Below, one piece after another: positions 34,577 through 45,695 of a stretch of DNA of 64,000 nt. The stretch spans positions 62,001 to 126,000 of the forward strand of contig NZ_JAMOIC010000011.1 of the NCBI RefSeq assembly GCF_024448895.1, written 5' to 3'. A program made the position numbers and the translations under genes. The notes under the pieces were generated by a model that was not told the origin of the DNA, did not search any database, and saw nothing but the letters and a program-made list of their open reading frames with translations. This DNA comes from Stutzerimonas stutzeri (GTDB taxonomy: Bacteria; Pseudomonadota; Gammaproteobacteria; Pseudomonadales; Pseudomonadaceae). Within the stretch, counting starts at the first letter, position 1; each line of letters begins with the position of its first letter.

Positions 34577-35707
34577 ATGCCTATCCAGACACTCCCCCGA
34601 CTCGCCAACATCGCGCCCGCTCAGTGGGATGCCTTGCTGGGCGACAAACCGCAGCCCTTTCTTCGCCACGCTTTCCTGTCTTCCCTGGAGGACAGCGGCA
34701 GTGTCGGTGGGCGCAGCGGATGGCGTGCCCAGCATCAGTTACTCCTGGATGAGCAGGGAGTGGTGGTTTCAGCGTTGCCGCTGTACCGCAAAACCAACTC
34801 CAACGGCGAGTACGTGTTCGATTGGGCCTGGGCCGATGCCTGCCATCGCGCGGGTATCGAGTACTACCCCAAGTTGCTCTGCGCAGTGCCGTTCTCGCCG
34901 GTAACTGGCGCGCGCCTGCTGGGTGATCGCCAAACTGCAGGTGAGTTGCTCGACCAACTCACCGCCAGCCTGGATGGGCAGGGTTATTCCAGCCTGCATG
35001 TGAATTTCACCGAGACGGATGCCGACACGGTTTTCCAGGGCCGTGACGGCTGGCTCGAGCGCATCGGCTGTCAGTTTCACTGGCACAACCGTGGTTACCG
35101 GGATTTCCAGGACTTCCTCGACGGCCTCACGTCCCGCAAGCGCAAGCAATTGCGCAAGGAGCGCGAACAGGTGGCGGGGCAGGGGATCGATTTCGAGCGC
35201 CGCGAAGGCGGACTGCTCAGCGAAGAGGAATGGGATTTCGTCTATGCCTGCTACGCCAACACCTACCTTGTCCGAGGCCAGGCGCCCTACCTGACGCGGG
35301 AGTTCTTCAGCCTGCTGGCCGAGCGTATGCCCGAGGCCATCCGTGTGGTACTGGCTCGACAGAGCGGTCGCCCGGTGGCCATGGCTTTCAGCCTGATCGA
35401 CGGGAAAGGTCTTTACGGTCGTTATTGGGGATGCTTGGCCGAGTTTGATCGGCTGCACTTCGAGACCTGCTTCTACCAAGGCATCGATCACGCCATAGCC
35501 GAGGGCCTGTCACGCTTCGACGCTGGCGCCCAGGGCGAACACAAGCTGATCCGCGGCTTCGAGCCGGTGATCACGCGTTCCTGGCACTACCTGCTGCATC
35601 CGGGACTGCGCGCGGCGGTGGTGGAGTTCCTTGAGCAGGAGCGGGTGGGCGTGTTGCGATACGCCGCAGCCGCGCGCGATGCGCTGCCATACCGGCAGGA
35701 AATCTGA
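34577..35707 (+). CDS. FemAB-like / DUF482 GNAT acyltransferase
   Basis: The 376-residue protein matches the DUF482 (FemAB_like) family of GNAT-fold proteins. Its landmarks are WDALLGDKPQPFLRHAFLSS, FDWAWADACHRAGIEYYPKL, FTETDAD, LTSRKRKQLRKEREQV, FAYANTYLVRGQAPYL-like (here CYANTYLVRGQAPYLTRE) and the conserved HFETCFYQGID and GAQGEHKL. Relatives are annotated as peptidoglycan-interpeptide or cytochrome-related acyltransferases; the true substrate is unknown. It is cytoplasmic with no signal. The start was set at MPIQTLPR, which fits the family; the preceding frame adds 27 residues without homology. Confidence 0.85.
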   Translation: MPIQTLPRLANIAPAQWDALLGDKPQPFLRHAFLSSLEDSGSVGGRSGWRAQHQLLLDEQGVVVSALPLYRKTNSNGEYVFDWAWADACHRAGIEYYPKLLCAVPFSPVTGARLLGDRQTAGELLDQLTASLDGQGYSSLHVNFTETDADTVFQGRDGWLERIGCQFHWHNRGYRDFQDFLDGLTSRKRKQLRKEREQVAGQGIDFERREGGLLSEEEWDFVYACYANTYLVRGQAPYLTREFFSLLAERMPEAIRVVLARQSGRPVAMAFSLIDGKGLYGRYWGCLAEFDRLHFETCFYQGIDHAIAEGLSRFDAGAQGEHKLIRGFEPVITRSWHYLLHPGLRAAVVEFLEQERVGVLRYAAAARDALPYRQEI

Positions 35708-35714
35708 AGACTGT

Positions 35715-36641
35715 TTACTTGATCTTCGGCGCCGCGCTGACCCCTTCTAGCGTGGCGAACGAGGTGTCCTTGGCGGTCAGCAGAAAATCGCGCATGAAGG
35801 GCGAATCCAGCATGTCTGCGCGAATGCCCGCATACAGCGTCGCGAACAGACCTTTATCGCCAAGACGTTTGGCTGTGACGTAACCGCGGGCACTGTACTC
35901 GTGCAGCGCCCAGTTCGGCACGCAGCAAACGCCCCGTCCGGACGCCACCAGCTGCATCATCATCACAGTGAGCTCCGAGGTTCGCACCTGGGCTGGCTCG
36001 ACGTCGGCCGGCTCGAGGAAACGGGTGAAGATGTCGAGACGGTCGCGCTCTACCGGATAGGTGATCAGGGTTTCGCTGGCCAGATCTTCGGCGCGTATAT
36101 ACGGGCGCGGCGCAAGCGGATGCTGGTTGGCAACAGCCAGCAGGGCTTCGTAGGTGAATAGGGGCACATAGGTAATGCCTGGCAGCTCGATGGGGTCAGA
36201 GGTGACCACAAGATCCAGATCGCCACGTGCCAGCGCTGGCAAGGGGGCGAAGGAAAACCCGGAGGCCAGGTCCAGCTCGACTTCCGGCCAGGCATCACGG
36301 AACTGATCGATGGTTGGCATCAGCCATTGAAAGCAACTGTGGCATTCGATAGCCATGTGCAGGCGCCCAGCGGTGCCTCCTGCCAGTCTCGCAAGATCAC
36401 GCTCGGCACTGCGAAGTTGGGGCAACATGTTGTCCGCCAGCTGCAGCAGGCGCAACCCGGCACTGGTAAAGCGCACCGGGCGGGTCTTGCGCACGAAGAG
36501 TTGTACGCCAAGCCGCTCTTCGAGTTCCTTGAACTGGTGTGACAGTGCCGATTGGGTCAGATGCAAGCGTTCGGCCGCATCGACAAGGCTGTCCGTTTCG
36601 CGCAGTGCGTGAAGTGTTTTCAGGTGTCGGATTTCAAGCAT
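35715..36641 (-). CDS. metR: LysR-family transcriptional regulator MetR
   Basis: The 308-residue protein has an N-terminal LysR winged helix-turn-helix (residues 1-60: LEIRHLKTLHALRETDSLVDAAERLHLTQSALSHQFKELE). The effector-binding domain carries the MetR subfamily pattern (ECHSCFQWLMPTIDQFRDAWP and GRGVCCVPNWAL). In enterobacteria MetR activates metE and related genes with homocysteine as co-activator. Here metE lies about 0.9 kb away on the opposite strand, with exoD between. The start is MLEIRH; the upstream extension is not MetR-like. Confidence 0.9.
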   Translation of the reverse strand: MLEIRHLKTLHALRETDSLVDAAERLHLTQSALSHQFKELEERLGVQLFVRKTRPVRFTSAGLRLLQLADNMLPQLRSAERDLARLAGGTAGRLHMAIECHSCFQWLMPTIDQFRDAWPEVELDLASGFSFAPLPALARGDLDLVVTSDPIELPGITYVPLFTYEALLAVANQHPLAPRPYIRAEDLASETLITYPVERDRLDIFTRFLEPADVEPAQVRTSELTVMMMQLVASGRGVCCVPNWALHEYSARGYVTAKRLGDKGLFATLYAGIRADMLDSPFMRDFLLTAKDTSFATLEGVSAAPKIK

Positions 36642-36817
36642 GCTGCGATTCCTGCTATGTGGCCAGCTGTCATGAGAGACATTCGCGGAACTGCCTTCCT
36701 GGCATGAGCGTTCCTCATCTAAGGCGGCGAAGTGTGCCCAGCGCGACGACACTTGTCGAGGCAGCGACGCACAGCGCACGGTTTACTCGGCGCTTGCAAT
36801 AGAAGACGACGAAACGT

Positions 36818-37405
36818 CTACATCCACAGGCGACTGGCCAGATACGCCAACAGACCAAGCGGTAAAAACGCGGCGATCACTAGAGCGCCGTCGCGCGCCA
36901 TCATTCCCAGCCCGATCAATGTAAGCGCTGCTCCGGCTACCGAATTGCCGAACGGGATCAGCTCGAGCGGCGGCATGGCCACGGCGATCAACAGGCACAC
37001 CAGCGCGTTGATATAGACGGCAATGCCTTCGGTGAGCACCGTCAGCCGGTGCCGTATCAGGCGATCAATCAGCCGGGCGGGACGTTTGAGAAAGGCGATG
37101 GCGCGATCGTACTTGCTTCGCGAGGCGCAGCGGTTAAGCAACCATTTGGGGAGCCAGAAGTGCGTGCGCCCAACCAGCAGCTGCATCGCGATCAATCCAA
37201 TCATGACCGCAAAAAAGGTCGGAAGGCCGGGGATCCCTGACAGGGGAGAGAACAACAGCAGCCCTGGAATCAGCAACAGGGCGCCAAAGCTTCGCTGGCC
37301 GGTCGCTTCGAGCATGCCCTCTATGGAAATCGGCTCGTCCGGCTCGCCAGCCTCTTCCAGAAGCTGCAACAGCGTCTTGAGGTTCTGCGGTTCCTCTCCA
37401 GTCAT
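36818..37405 (-). CDS. exoD: ExoD-family membrane protein
   Basis: The 195-residue integral membrane protein has four to five transmembrane segments and the ExoD signature: SFGALLLIPGLLLFSPLSGIPG near residues 39-60, then FWLPKWLLNR and the C-terminal LAYLASRLW. ExoD was named from exopolysaccharide effects in Sinorhizobium, but its molecular role is unresolved. The gene lies between metR and metE; it is in the same orientation as metR, 176 bp upstream of it, and divergent from metE. No exopolysaccharide gene adjoins. Confidence 0.8.
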   Translation of the reverse strand: MTGEEPQNLKTLLQLLEEAGEPDEPISIEGMLEATGQRSFGALLLIPGLLLFSPLSGIPGLPTFFAVMIGLIAMQLLVGRTHFWLPKWLLNRCASRSKYDRAIAFLKRPARLIDRLIRHRLTVLTEGIAVYINALVCLLIAVAMPPLELIPFGNSVAGAALTLIGLGMMARDGALVIAAFLPLGLLAYLASRLWM

Positions 37406-37464
37406 GTTTCGCTCGTGTCAGTCCGCCTGATTTTTAGAGGACTCAATAATCAAAATGTCCTTAA

Positions 37465-37477
37465 TGAATTAGATTCT
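37465..37477 (+). promoter_or_regulatory. Candidate MetR binding site upstream of metE
   Basis: TGAATTAGATTCT matches the MetR consensus TGAA-N5-TTCA at seven of eight defined bases, with the central A allowed in the consensus. It lies 88 bp before the metE start, in the exoD/metE divergent region, where activation by MetR would be expected. A second, poorer half-site lies at about 37484-37495. Confidence 0.55.
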
Positions 37478-37564
37478 CGATCATCAAGAATTTCATGAGT
37501 TTGTTTCACTAAAGATCCGCAGCCACACTTCCCTCCATCGCAAATGAACGGATTGGAGATTGTT

Positions 37565-39865
37565 ATGGCTGTTGCTCATTCCCTGGGCTTTCCACGAATC
37601 GGTGCTGACAGAGAGCTTAAAAAAGCACTTGAGGATTACTGGAAAGGTGAACTGAGCGAAGCCGGCTTGCGCGAAGTCGGTCGTAATTTGCGAGCGGCGC
37701 ATTGGCAGCTGCAGGCCGAGGCAGGTATCGAACTCCTGCCAGTCGGCGACTTCGCCTGGTACGACCACGTTCTGACTCACTCGCTGATGTTCGGCGTGGT
37801 GCCCGAGCGCTTCCTGCCAGCCGATGGCCAGTCGTCCCTCGAGACCTTGTTTGCCATGGCACGGGGCGTAACTCACAACTGCTGCGGTGGTGCCCAGGCA
37901 CAGGAGATGACCAAGTGGTTCGATACCAACTACCACTATCTGGTCCCGGAATTCAGTGTCGATCAGCAGTTCAGTCTGTCCTGGACGCAGCTTTTCGATG
38001 AGGCGGAAGAGGCCATGGCGCTGGGACACAGGATCAAGCCTGTGCTCATCGGACCCCTGACCTATCTCTGGTTGGGGAAGGCCAAGGGCGAGTCGTTCGA
38101 CAAGCTGGACCTGCTCGAACGATTGCTGCCGCTCTACGGGGAGGTCCTCGAGCGGCTTGCTGCACAAGGTGTGGAATGGGTACAGATCGACGAGCCTATT
38201 CTCGTCCTGGATTTGCCGCAGGACTGGAAGAATGCGTTCGAACGGGCCTACAACCTGCTGCAGCGCGCGCCGTTGAAAAAGTTGATTGCAACCTACTTTG
38301 GCGGTCTGGAGGACAATCTCGGTTTGGCCGCTGCGCTGCCGGTCGATGGGCTGCACATCGATCTGGTACGTGCGCCGGACCAGTACCCGGTCATCCTCGA
38401 TCGCTTGCCCGCGTACAAAATCCTTTCGCTGGGCCTGGTGAATGGCCGCAACGTGTGGCGCTGCGATCTCGACAAGGCGCTGGATGTTCTGAATCACGCC
38501 GCCGAGCGTTTGGGCGAACGGCTCTGGGTCGCACCGTCCTGCTCGTTACTGCACACGCCGGTGGATCTCCACCGTGAAGACCAGCTTGATACAGAGCTCA
38601 AAAGCTGGCTTGCCTTCGCTGTACAGAAATGCGTCGAGGTCGCAGTGCTGGCGCGCGCGGTTGATCAGCCAGATGACGTGGAGGTGCAGGTTGCGCTGCA
38701 GAGTAGTCGCGAGGTGCAGTCCAGCCGGGCAGGGTCGCCGCTTATTCACAAGTCCGAAGTCAGGGAGCGGTTGGCGGCGATCACGCCAGAACACAGTCAG
38801 CGTCAATCGAAGTTCGCGAGCCGAATCGTGAAGCAGCGTGAGCAGCTCGCGCTGCCGGCGTTTCCCACCACCACCATCGGCTCCTTCCCGCAAACGTCAT
38901 CGATTCGTCTCGCACGCCAGGCATTCAAGCAGGGCAAGTTGTCGCTGACCGATTACACGGATGTGATGCAGGCCGAGATTCGCCACGCCGTGTCGGTGCA
39001 GGAGCAGCTGGGTCTGGACGTGCTGGTGCATGGCGAGGCCGAGCGCAATGACATGGTCGAGTATTTCGCCGAGCAGTTGGACGGCTACGCCTTCACGCGC
39101 TTCGGTTGGGTGCAGAGCTACGGCTCTCGTTGTGTGAAGCCCGCGGTGATCTACGGGGATATCAGCCGGCCGGCACCGATGACGGTCGAGTGGATTCGCT
39201 ACGCCCAGCAGCAGACCAGCAAGGTCATCAAGGGCATGTTGACCGGCCCGGTGACCATGCTGATGTGGTCCTTTACCCGCGAGGACGTCAGCCGCGAGCA
39301 ACAGGCGCGGCAGCTGGCCCTGGCGATCCGCGATGAAGTCTGCGATCTCGAAGCGGCAGGCATCAAGATCGTCCAGATCGACGAAGCAGCCTTCCGCGAA
39401 GGCTTGCCGCTGCGGCGCGCAGGGTGGAGTCACTATCTGGATTGGGCGGTCGATGCGTTCCGCCTGTGCGCCAGTGGCGTACGTGATGAAACGCAGATTC
39501 ATACGCACATGTGCTACAGCGAGTTCAACGATGTGATCGAGGCGATTGCGGCGATGGATGCTGACGTCATTACCATTGAAACATCGCGTTCGCAGATGGA
39601 GTTGCTCGAGGCGTTCCGTGCCTTCGACTACCCCAACGACATCGGCCCTGGCGTGTATGACATTCATTCGCCGAGGGTGCCGGATACGGCGGAGATGGTT
39701 CAGCTGTTGGAGCAGGCCAGCGAGCGGATCCCGGCACAGCGCCTCTGGGTCAATCCTGACTGCGGCCTGAAAACCCGCGCCTGGCCGGAAACCGAGGCGG
39801 CATTGGTCAACATGGTCGCAGCGGCCCGGCAGTTGCGTTCGGCGCTTCAGGCCCGGGTTGCATGA
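37565..39865 (+). CDS. metE: Cobalamin-independent methionine synthase MetE
   Basis: The 766-residue enzyme transfers a methyl group from 5-methyltetrahydropteroyl-triglutamate to homocysteine, the last step of methionine synthesis. The two barrel halves are seen: N-terminal [20 protein letters not shown] and a linker, then C-terminal [17 protein letters not shown]. Zinc ligands are in [10 protein letters not shown] (His and Cys near residue 648) and NPDCGLKTR (Cys near 731). The start at ATG (MAVAHSLG) follows a GGAG site; a longer frame adds seven residues. No cobalamin riboswitch fits in the short 5' region, so regulation by MetR is more likely. Confidence 0.97.
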   Translation: MAVAHSLGFPRIGADRELKKALEDYWKGELSEAGLREVGRNLRAAHWQLQAEAGIELLPVGDFAWYDHVLTHSLMFGVVPERFLPADGQSSLETLFAMARGVTHNCCGGAQAQEMTKWFDTNYHYLVPEFSVDQQFSLSWTQLFDEAEEAMALGHRIKPVLIGPLTYLWLGKAKGESFDKLDLLERLLPLYGEVLERLAAQGVEWVQIDEPILVLDLPQDWKNAFERAYNLLQRAPLKKLIATYFGGLEDNLGLAAALPVDGLHIDLVRAPDQYPVILDRLPAYKILSLGLVNGRNVWRCDLDKALDVLNHAAERLGERLWVAPSCSLLHTPVDLHREDQLDTELKSWLAFAVQKCVEVAVLARAVDQPDDVEVQVALQSSREVQSSRAGSPLIHKSEVRERLAAITPEHSQRQSKFASRIVKQREQLALPAFPTTTIGSFPQTSSIRLARQAFKQGKLSLTDYTDVMQAEIRHAVSVQEQLGLDVLVHGEAERNDMVEYFAEQLDGYAFTRFGWVQSYGSRCVKPAVIYGDISRPAPMTVEWIRYAQQQTSKVIKGMLTGPVTMLMWSFTREDVSREQQARQLALAIRDEVCDLEAAGIKIVQIDEAAFREGLPLRRAGWSHYLDWAVDAFRLCASGVRDETQIHTHMCYSEFNDVIEAIAAMDADVITIETSRSQMELLEAFRAFDYPNDIGPGVYDIHSPRVPDTAEMVQLLEQASERIPAQRLWVNPDCGLKTRAWPETEAALVNMVAAARQLRSALQARVA

Positions 39866-39914
39866 AGCGGGCCGCTTGGGGCTCGTCTCGCGGTCGAGCG
39901 TGACACGCATCCTT

Positions 39915-39945
39915 GGCCCGCAGACTGTGCGGGCCGTTTTGTTTT
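39915..39945 (+). terminator. Rho-independent terminator of metE
   Basis: GGCCCGCA pairs with TGCGGGCC around GACTG and is followed by GTTTTGTTTT. It lies 49 bp after the metE stop. Confidence 0.9.
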
Positions 39946-39987
39946 GGCTAAGGTAGCGCTCTCTCCGTAACCATTAACGCTCGCCAA

Positions 39988-40458
39988 ATGACGCCCGCTA
40001 TTGATCTGCTGAAAAAAGCCAAAGCCGAGCATCAGGTGCTCAGCTATGAACACGATCCGAAATCCGCCTCCTACGGTCTGGAAGCGGCCGAAAAGCTTGG
40101 GCTTGAGCCCTCACGCGTATTCAAGACCTTGCTCGCATGCAGCGAGAAGAATGAGTTGCTGGTTGCCGTCGTTCCGGTTGCCGGCACGCTCGATCTCAAG
40201 GCGCTCGCTCAGGCGGCGAAGGTGAAGAAGGTAGACATGGCCGACCCCATGGCCGCGCAACGTGCCACCGGCTATCTGGTCGGTGGCATCAGCCCGTTGG
40301 GGCAGAAGAAGCGGCTGCGCACGTTCATCGACAATTCGGCCCAAGCGCAGCCGAGCATCTATGTCAGTGCCGGTCGAAGAGGGTTGGAGGTGGAATTGGC
40401 TGCTGCGGTGCTGGCCGAGCATACCGGGGGAAGCTTCGCGCCCATTGGGAGGCCTTGA
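39988..40458 (+). CDS. ybaK: Cys-tRNA(Pro)/Cys-tRNA(Cys) deacylase YbaK
   Basis: The 156-residue YbaK/EbsC-fold protein hydrolyses misacylated Cys-tRNA(Pro), protecting translation accuracy. Matching features are the N-terminal TPAIDLLKKAKAEHQVLSY, the active-site Lys region RVFKTLLA, the GTLDLKALAQAAKVKKVDMA segment and the C-terminal YVSAGRRGLEVEL. Its length fits the family. It lies after the metE terminator on its own transcript and is convergent with mltF. Confidence 0.93.
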   Translation: MTPAIDLLKKAKAEHQVLSYEHDPKSASYGLEAAEKLGLEPSRVFKTLLACSEKNELLVAVVPVAGTLDLKALAQAAKVKKVDMADPMAAQRATGYLVGGISPLGQKKRLRTFIDNSAQAQPSIYVSAGRRGLEVELAAAVLAEHTGGSFAPIGRP

Positions 40459-40479
40459 CGCTCGATTCACGCAGCTGGC

Positions 40480-42147
<1,668 letters not shown>

Positions 42148-42213
42148 TCAGGACAATCCGCGGCCTTGAAGCCGTTCGTTACGGTATCGGCGCTTTCTGC
42201 ACGGGCTATCTGG

Positions 42214-42513
42214 ATGACCACCACCACAGACAAACCCTGGTATGTCTATCTGGTTCGCGCTGCGAACGGCTCGCTGTACTGTGGCATCAGCGATGATGCT
42301 CAGCGCCGTTTCGCCGCTCACCAGAATGGGCGTGGTGCACGATTTTTTCATTCCAGCCCAGCGGTCGCGCTCGTCTATGTGGAGTGTTGCACTACCAAGG
42401 GCGATGCACTGCGTCGCGAGCGCGCCATTAAGCAATTGAAGAAATCTGCAAAGGAAGCGCTTGTTTCGGCGAAGTCCGGCCCCGTTTCGGTGAATGCCCA
42501 GGCAATCAGCTGA
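42214..42513 (+). CDS. GIY-YIG domain protein (YhbQ/UPF0213-like)
   Basis: The 99-residue protein has the compact GIY-YIG nuclease core: [20 protein letters not shown] (GIY and YIG here as VYLV and YCGI), R31, and [13 protein letters not shown], ending in a basic [13 protein letters not shown] helix. This matches UPF0213-type GIY-YIG proteins. They are thought to act on DNA in repair or tolerance, but the cellular role is uncertain. The ATG giving MTTTTDKPW was chosen; a longer frame is out of family. It is divergent from mltF. Confidence 0.85.
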   Translation: MTTTTDKPWYVYLVRAANGSLYCGISDDAQRRFAAHQNGRGARFFHSSPAVALVYVECCTTKGDALRRERAIKQLKKSAKEALVSAKSGPVSVNAQAIS

Positions 42514-42580
42514 ACGGGTAGGCTGCCTCCTTTGGCGCGAGTAAGCTGCTGGTCTTCATACAAGACCGGCGGAGCCTGCA

Positions 42581-43519
42581 ATGCACGAGATCATCCTGCA
42601 CCACTATCCCACCTCACCCTTCGCCGAGAAGGCGCGCCTGATGTTGGGCTTCAAGCAGCTGTCGTGGCGGTCGGTCCAGATTCCGCCAATCATGCCCAAG
42701 CCTGATCTGACGGCGCTGACCGGTGGTTATCGGCGGACCCCGGTGCTGCAGATCGGAGCTGACGTGTATTGCGATACAGCCTTGATGGCACGCCGGCTCG
42801 AAGCGGAGAAAAGCACCCCTGCGCTGTTCCCGGAAGGGCGGGAGTTCGTCGCCGCCACGCTGGCACAGTGGGCCGACTCGGTGTTGTTCCTGCATGCGGT
42901 CAGTCTGGTGTTCCAGCCCGAATCCATGGCAATGCGCTTTGCCCAGGTGCCCAAGGAGTTCGTGCAGGTATTCAGCAAGGACCGCGCAGCGCTGTTCAGT
43001 GGCGGATCGGTGGCGCGTATTCCACTGGAGCAGGCCAAGAATCACTGGCCGGTTCTGATGGCACGTCTGCAGCAGCAGCTGGCACGTGGCGAGGGCGAGT
43101 TTCTGCTGGGCGACGCGCCTTGCGTCGCAGACTTCTCCGTGGCGCATTGCCTGTGGTTCCTCAAGGGCACGCCGGTGACCGCGCCCCTTGTCGATGACTA
43201 TCCCGAAGTCTCGGCCTGGTTGGGCAAGGTTCTGGGCGTGGGCCACGGCTCGCTTAGTGAGCTGAGTGCAGAAGATGCGCTGAAAGTGTCCCGCGAAGCG
43301 ACGCCAGCCCCATTGCCTGATGAGAACTTCTTCGAGCCAAACGGCTTTCAGGCCGGGCAGCAGGTGACCATTTCCGCGGTGGACTACGGAACCGATCCGG
43401 TGGAAGGCGAGCTGGTTTTCGCGGGTGTCGAGGAGCTTATCCTGCGTCGCGAGGACGAGCGCGCCGGCGTGGTGCACGTGCACTTCCCGCGTATTGGCTA
43501 CCGCATCGACGCGCGTTGA
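42581..43519 (+). CDS. Glutathione S-transferase family protein
   Basis: This 312-residue protein has an N-terminal thioredoxin-like domain (ILHHYPTSPFAEKARLMLG, then YRRTPVLQIGADVYCDTALM) and a helical C-terminal domain (LAQWADSVLFLHAVSLVF). It is extended by about 80 residues at the C-terminus (EPNGFQAGQQVTISAVDYGT) compared with simple GSTs of about 200-230 residues. The extra part looks beta-rich and is unusual. A Ser-Pro-Phe active-site region is present. The substrate is unknown. It is distinct from the YfcG-like GST near 12 kb. Confidence 0.8.
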   Translation: MHEIILHHYPTSPFAEKARLMLGFKQLSWRSVQIPPIMPKPDLTALTGGYRRTPVLQIGADVYCDTALMARRLEAEKSTPALFPEGREFVAATLAQWADSVLFLHAVSLVFQPESMAMRFAQVPKEFVQVFSKDRAALFSGGSVARIPLEQAKNHWPVLMARLQQQLARGEGEFLLGDAPCVADFSVAHCLWFLKGTPVTAPLVDDYPEVSAWLGKVLGVGHGSLSELSAEDALKVSREATPAPLPDENFFEPNGFQAGQQVTISAVDYGTDPVEGELVFAGVEELILRREDERAGVVHVHFPRIGYRIDAR

Positions 43520-43525
43520 AACAGC

Positions 43526-43557
43526 GCCCGCTGACCGATGGTCTCTGGTCAGCGGGC
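43526..43557. terminator. Hairpin between convergent GST and uppP genes
   Basis: GCCCGCTGACC pairs with GGTCAGCGGGC as a perfect 11-bp stem with a 10-base loop, 6 bp after the GST stop and 13 bp before the uppP stop. No T-run follows on either strand, so it may be a shared hairpin that slows both transcripts rather than a classic terminator. Confidence 0.4.
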
Positions 43558-43570
43558 CGCTGCAATGGCG

Positions 43571-44368
43571 TTAAAGCGCGATGAATAGCAGGGTGACACC
43601 AAGTAGCAGGCGATAGACCACGAACGGCAGCATGCCCAGCGCATCGAGTGCTTTGAGGAACAGCTTGATACAGAGGAACGCGGCAACGAAAGAAAGCGCC
43701 GTGCCGATGAAGATATCGTTCCAGGGTGCCGCTTCACCGGATTGAGCCAGTTCCACGGCCTTCAGCCCGCCCGCAGCAAGAATCAGTGGAATCGATAGAA
43801 GAAAGGAAAAGCGCGCCGCGGCCTGCCGAGTGAAGCCAAGCAGCAAGGCGGCAGTCATGGTGATGCCCGAGCGGGAAGTGCCTGGGATAAGCGCCAGGGC
43901 CTGGGCGAAGCCGATGATCAGTGCACTTTTCCAGGTCAGATGATCCATTTCCACGACCCGCCGCCCTTTGACGTCGGCGTACCAGAGCACCAGACCGAAG
44001 ATGATGGTCGTGGCGGCGATGACCAGCATCGAACGGGTGTACTGCTCGATGTAGTCCTCCAGCAGCAGGCCGGCTATGGCAGCTGGCAATGTACCAATGA
44101 TGATCGCCCAGCCCAGGCGACTCTCAGCACTGACCTGCTGACGGAAAACATGCGCCAGCCAACCGCGAGTGGTGGCGATCACTTCGTGACGAAAGCAGAG
44201 GAGTACCGCGAGCAGTGTGCCGACGTGTACTGCGACGTCGAATGCCTGGCCCTGGTCCGGCCAGCCGAATACCTGCGAGGGGAGGATCAAGTGAGCAGAG
44301 GAAGAAATCGGAAGAAATTCGGTGATGCCCTGCACCAGGGACAGAATAATCAGGTGTAGCCAATCCAT
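43571..44368 (-). CDS. uppP: Undecaprenyl-diphosphatase UppP (BacA)
   Basis: The 265-residue inner-membrane enzyme has about eight transmembrane segments and both signature regions: QGITEFLPISSSAHL near residues 14-28, containing the catalytic Glu, and PGTSRSGITMTAALLLG with the conserved Arg/Ser. It removes phosphate from undecaprenyl diphosphate, recycling the lipid carrier for peptidoglycan; overexpression confers bacitracin resistance in other bacteria. An AAGGAT ribosome-binding site lies before the ATG. It is convergent with the GST gene. Confidence 0.95.
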   Translation of the reverse strand: MDWLHLIILSLVQGITEFLPISSSAHLILPSQVFGWPDQGQAFDVAVHVGTLLAVLLCFRHEVIATTRGWLAHVFRQQVSAESRLGWAIIIGTLPAAIAGLLLEDYIEQYTRSMLVIAATTIIFGLVLWYADVKGRRVVEMDHLTWKSALIIGFAQALALIPGTSRSGITMTAALLLGFTRQAAARFSFLLSIPLILAAGGLKAVELAQSGEAAPWNDIFIGTALSFVAAFLCIKLFLKALDALGMLPFVVYRLLLGVTLLFIAL

Positions 44369-44546
44369 TGTTGATCCTTAGCTGAACGGGGAGCACGGGT
44401 GGTCGCGGCGTTTGAGCAGCCCATGTGACTGACAAAAGGGCATTTCATTCCGCACAGTCTGACGTTCGTTTAGTCGTCGTTCAGCGATGACACGCTCATT
44501 GGAAGTTGCAGCCGGTTGGGGTGTCTCGGCTGCGACAGTTTGGAGG

Positions 44547-45554
44547 TCAGCCTTTGCGACGTTTTAGCTGGTCGGTCAGCTGCGTTGGCAGATTACGGAT
44601 GATGAGCATGTCACGCGCCTCGTCGTACTCAACTTTCGAGCCCAGCAGGTGCGACTCGAAGCTGATCGACAGGCCTTCGGCGCGTCCGGTAAAGCGCTGA
44701 AACTGGTTGAGAGTGCGCTTGTCTGCGGGAATCTCGGGTGACAGGCCGTAGTCCTTGTTGCGGATGTGGTCGTAAAAGGCCCGCGGGCGTTCTTCGTCGA
44801 TGACGCCGGACAGTTCTTCGAGCGACATAGGCTCGCCGATCTTGGCCTGGCTGCTTGCGTAACCGACCAGCGCGCAGGTTTTCTCGCGGGCCTTGCCTTC
44901 CGGAAGGTCTTCGCTCTCGACATAGTCGCTGAAGGCCTTGAGCAGCGTTCGTGTTTCACCCGGGCCATCGACGCCTTCCTGGCAGCCGATGAAGTCACGG
45001 AAGTACTCCGAGACCTTCTTGCCATTCTTGCCTTTGATAAAGGAGATGTACTGCCGGGATTGCTGGTTGTTCTTCCATTCCGAGATGTTGATCCGGGTGG
45101 CCAGATGCAGCTGCCCAAGATCGAGATGCCTCGCTTCGGCCACATCCAGCGAGTCGGTCACGGTTACGCCATTGCTATGGTGCAGCAGGGCGATGGCCAG
45201 GTAGTCCGTCATCCCTTGCTGGTAGTGCGCGAACAGCACGTGACCGCCCGTCGAGAGGTTGGATTCCTCCATCAGCTTTTGCAGGTGCTCGACTGCCTTG
45301 CGACTGAATGCGGTGAAGTCCTGATTGCCGTCCATGTACTGCGTCAGCCAGCCGCTGAACGGGTAGGCACCGGACTCGTCGTGGAAAAAGCCCCAGGCCT
45401 TGCCCTGCTTGGCGTTGTAGCTCTCATTGAGATCGGCCAACAGGTTTTCGATGGCTTGTGAGTCGCCCAGCTCCGACTCCCGGGCATGTAGAACGGCGGG
45501 GGTGCCGTCCGGCTTTTTCTCGATCAGATGAACTATGCAGTGGCGAATCGGCAT
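44547..45554 (-). CDS. ndpA: Nucleoid-associated protein NdpA/YejK
   Basis: The 335-residue protein begins [19 protein letters not shown] and contains [30 protein letters not shown] and [16 protein letters not shown], characteristic of the 37-kDa nucleoid-associated NA37 family (YejK in E. coli). It binds double-stranded DNA in the nucleoid and can interact with gyrase and topoisomerase IV. The start was set at MPIRH as in homologues; a longer frame would overlap the MFS promoter region. It is divergent from the MFS gene. Confidence 0.9.
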   Translation of the reverse strand: MPIRHCIVHLIEKKPDGTPAVLHARESELGDSQAIENLLADLNESYNAKQGKAWGFFHDESGAYPFSGWLTQYMDGNQDFTAFSRKAVEHLQKLMEESNLSTGGHVLFAHYQQGMTDYLAIALLHHSNGVTVTDSLDVAEARHLDLGQLHLATRINISEWKNNQQSRQYISFIKGKNGKKVSEYFRDFIGCQEGVDGPGETRTLLKAFSDYVESEDLPEGKAREKTCALVGYASSQAKIGEPMSLEELSGVIDEERPRAFYDHIRNKDYGLSPEIPADKRTLNQFQRFTGRAEGLSISFESHLLGSKVEYDEARDMLIIRNLPTQLTDQLKRRKG

Positions 45555-45695
45555 GGGGTACTCGCATCGGGTGAGGCAGATGGCGGCCAGTTTAACCGAG
45601 CAGCCCCAGGCACCGCTGGGCAAAAAGTGGATGCAGACGGATAGGGCGATGCGGGTAAGATGGATGCCCTTCAATTTTTGCTAAGTGTGTCGGCG

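Noticed and set aside
37406-37564. Cobalamin riboswitch before metE
   Set aside because: The gap is only about 160 bp and shows no B12-box; it fits a MetR-type control instead.
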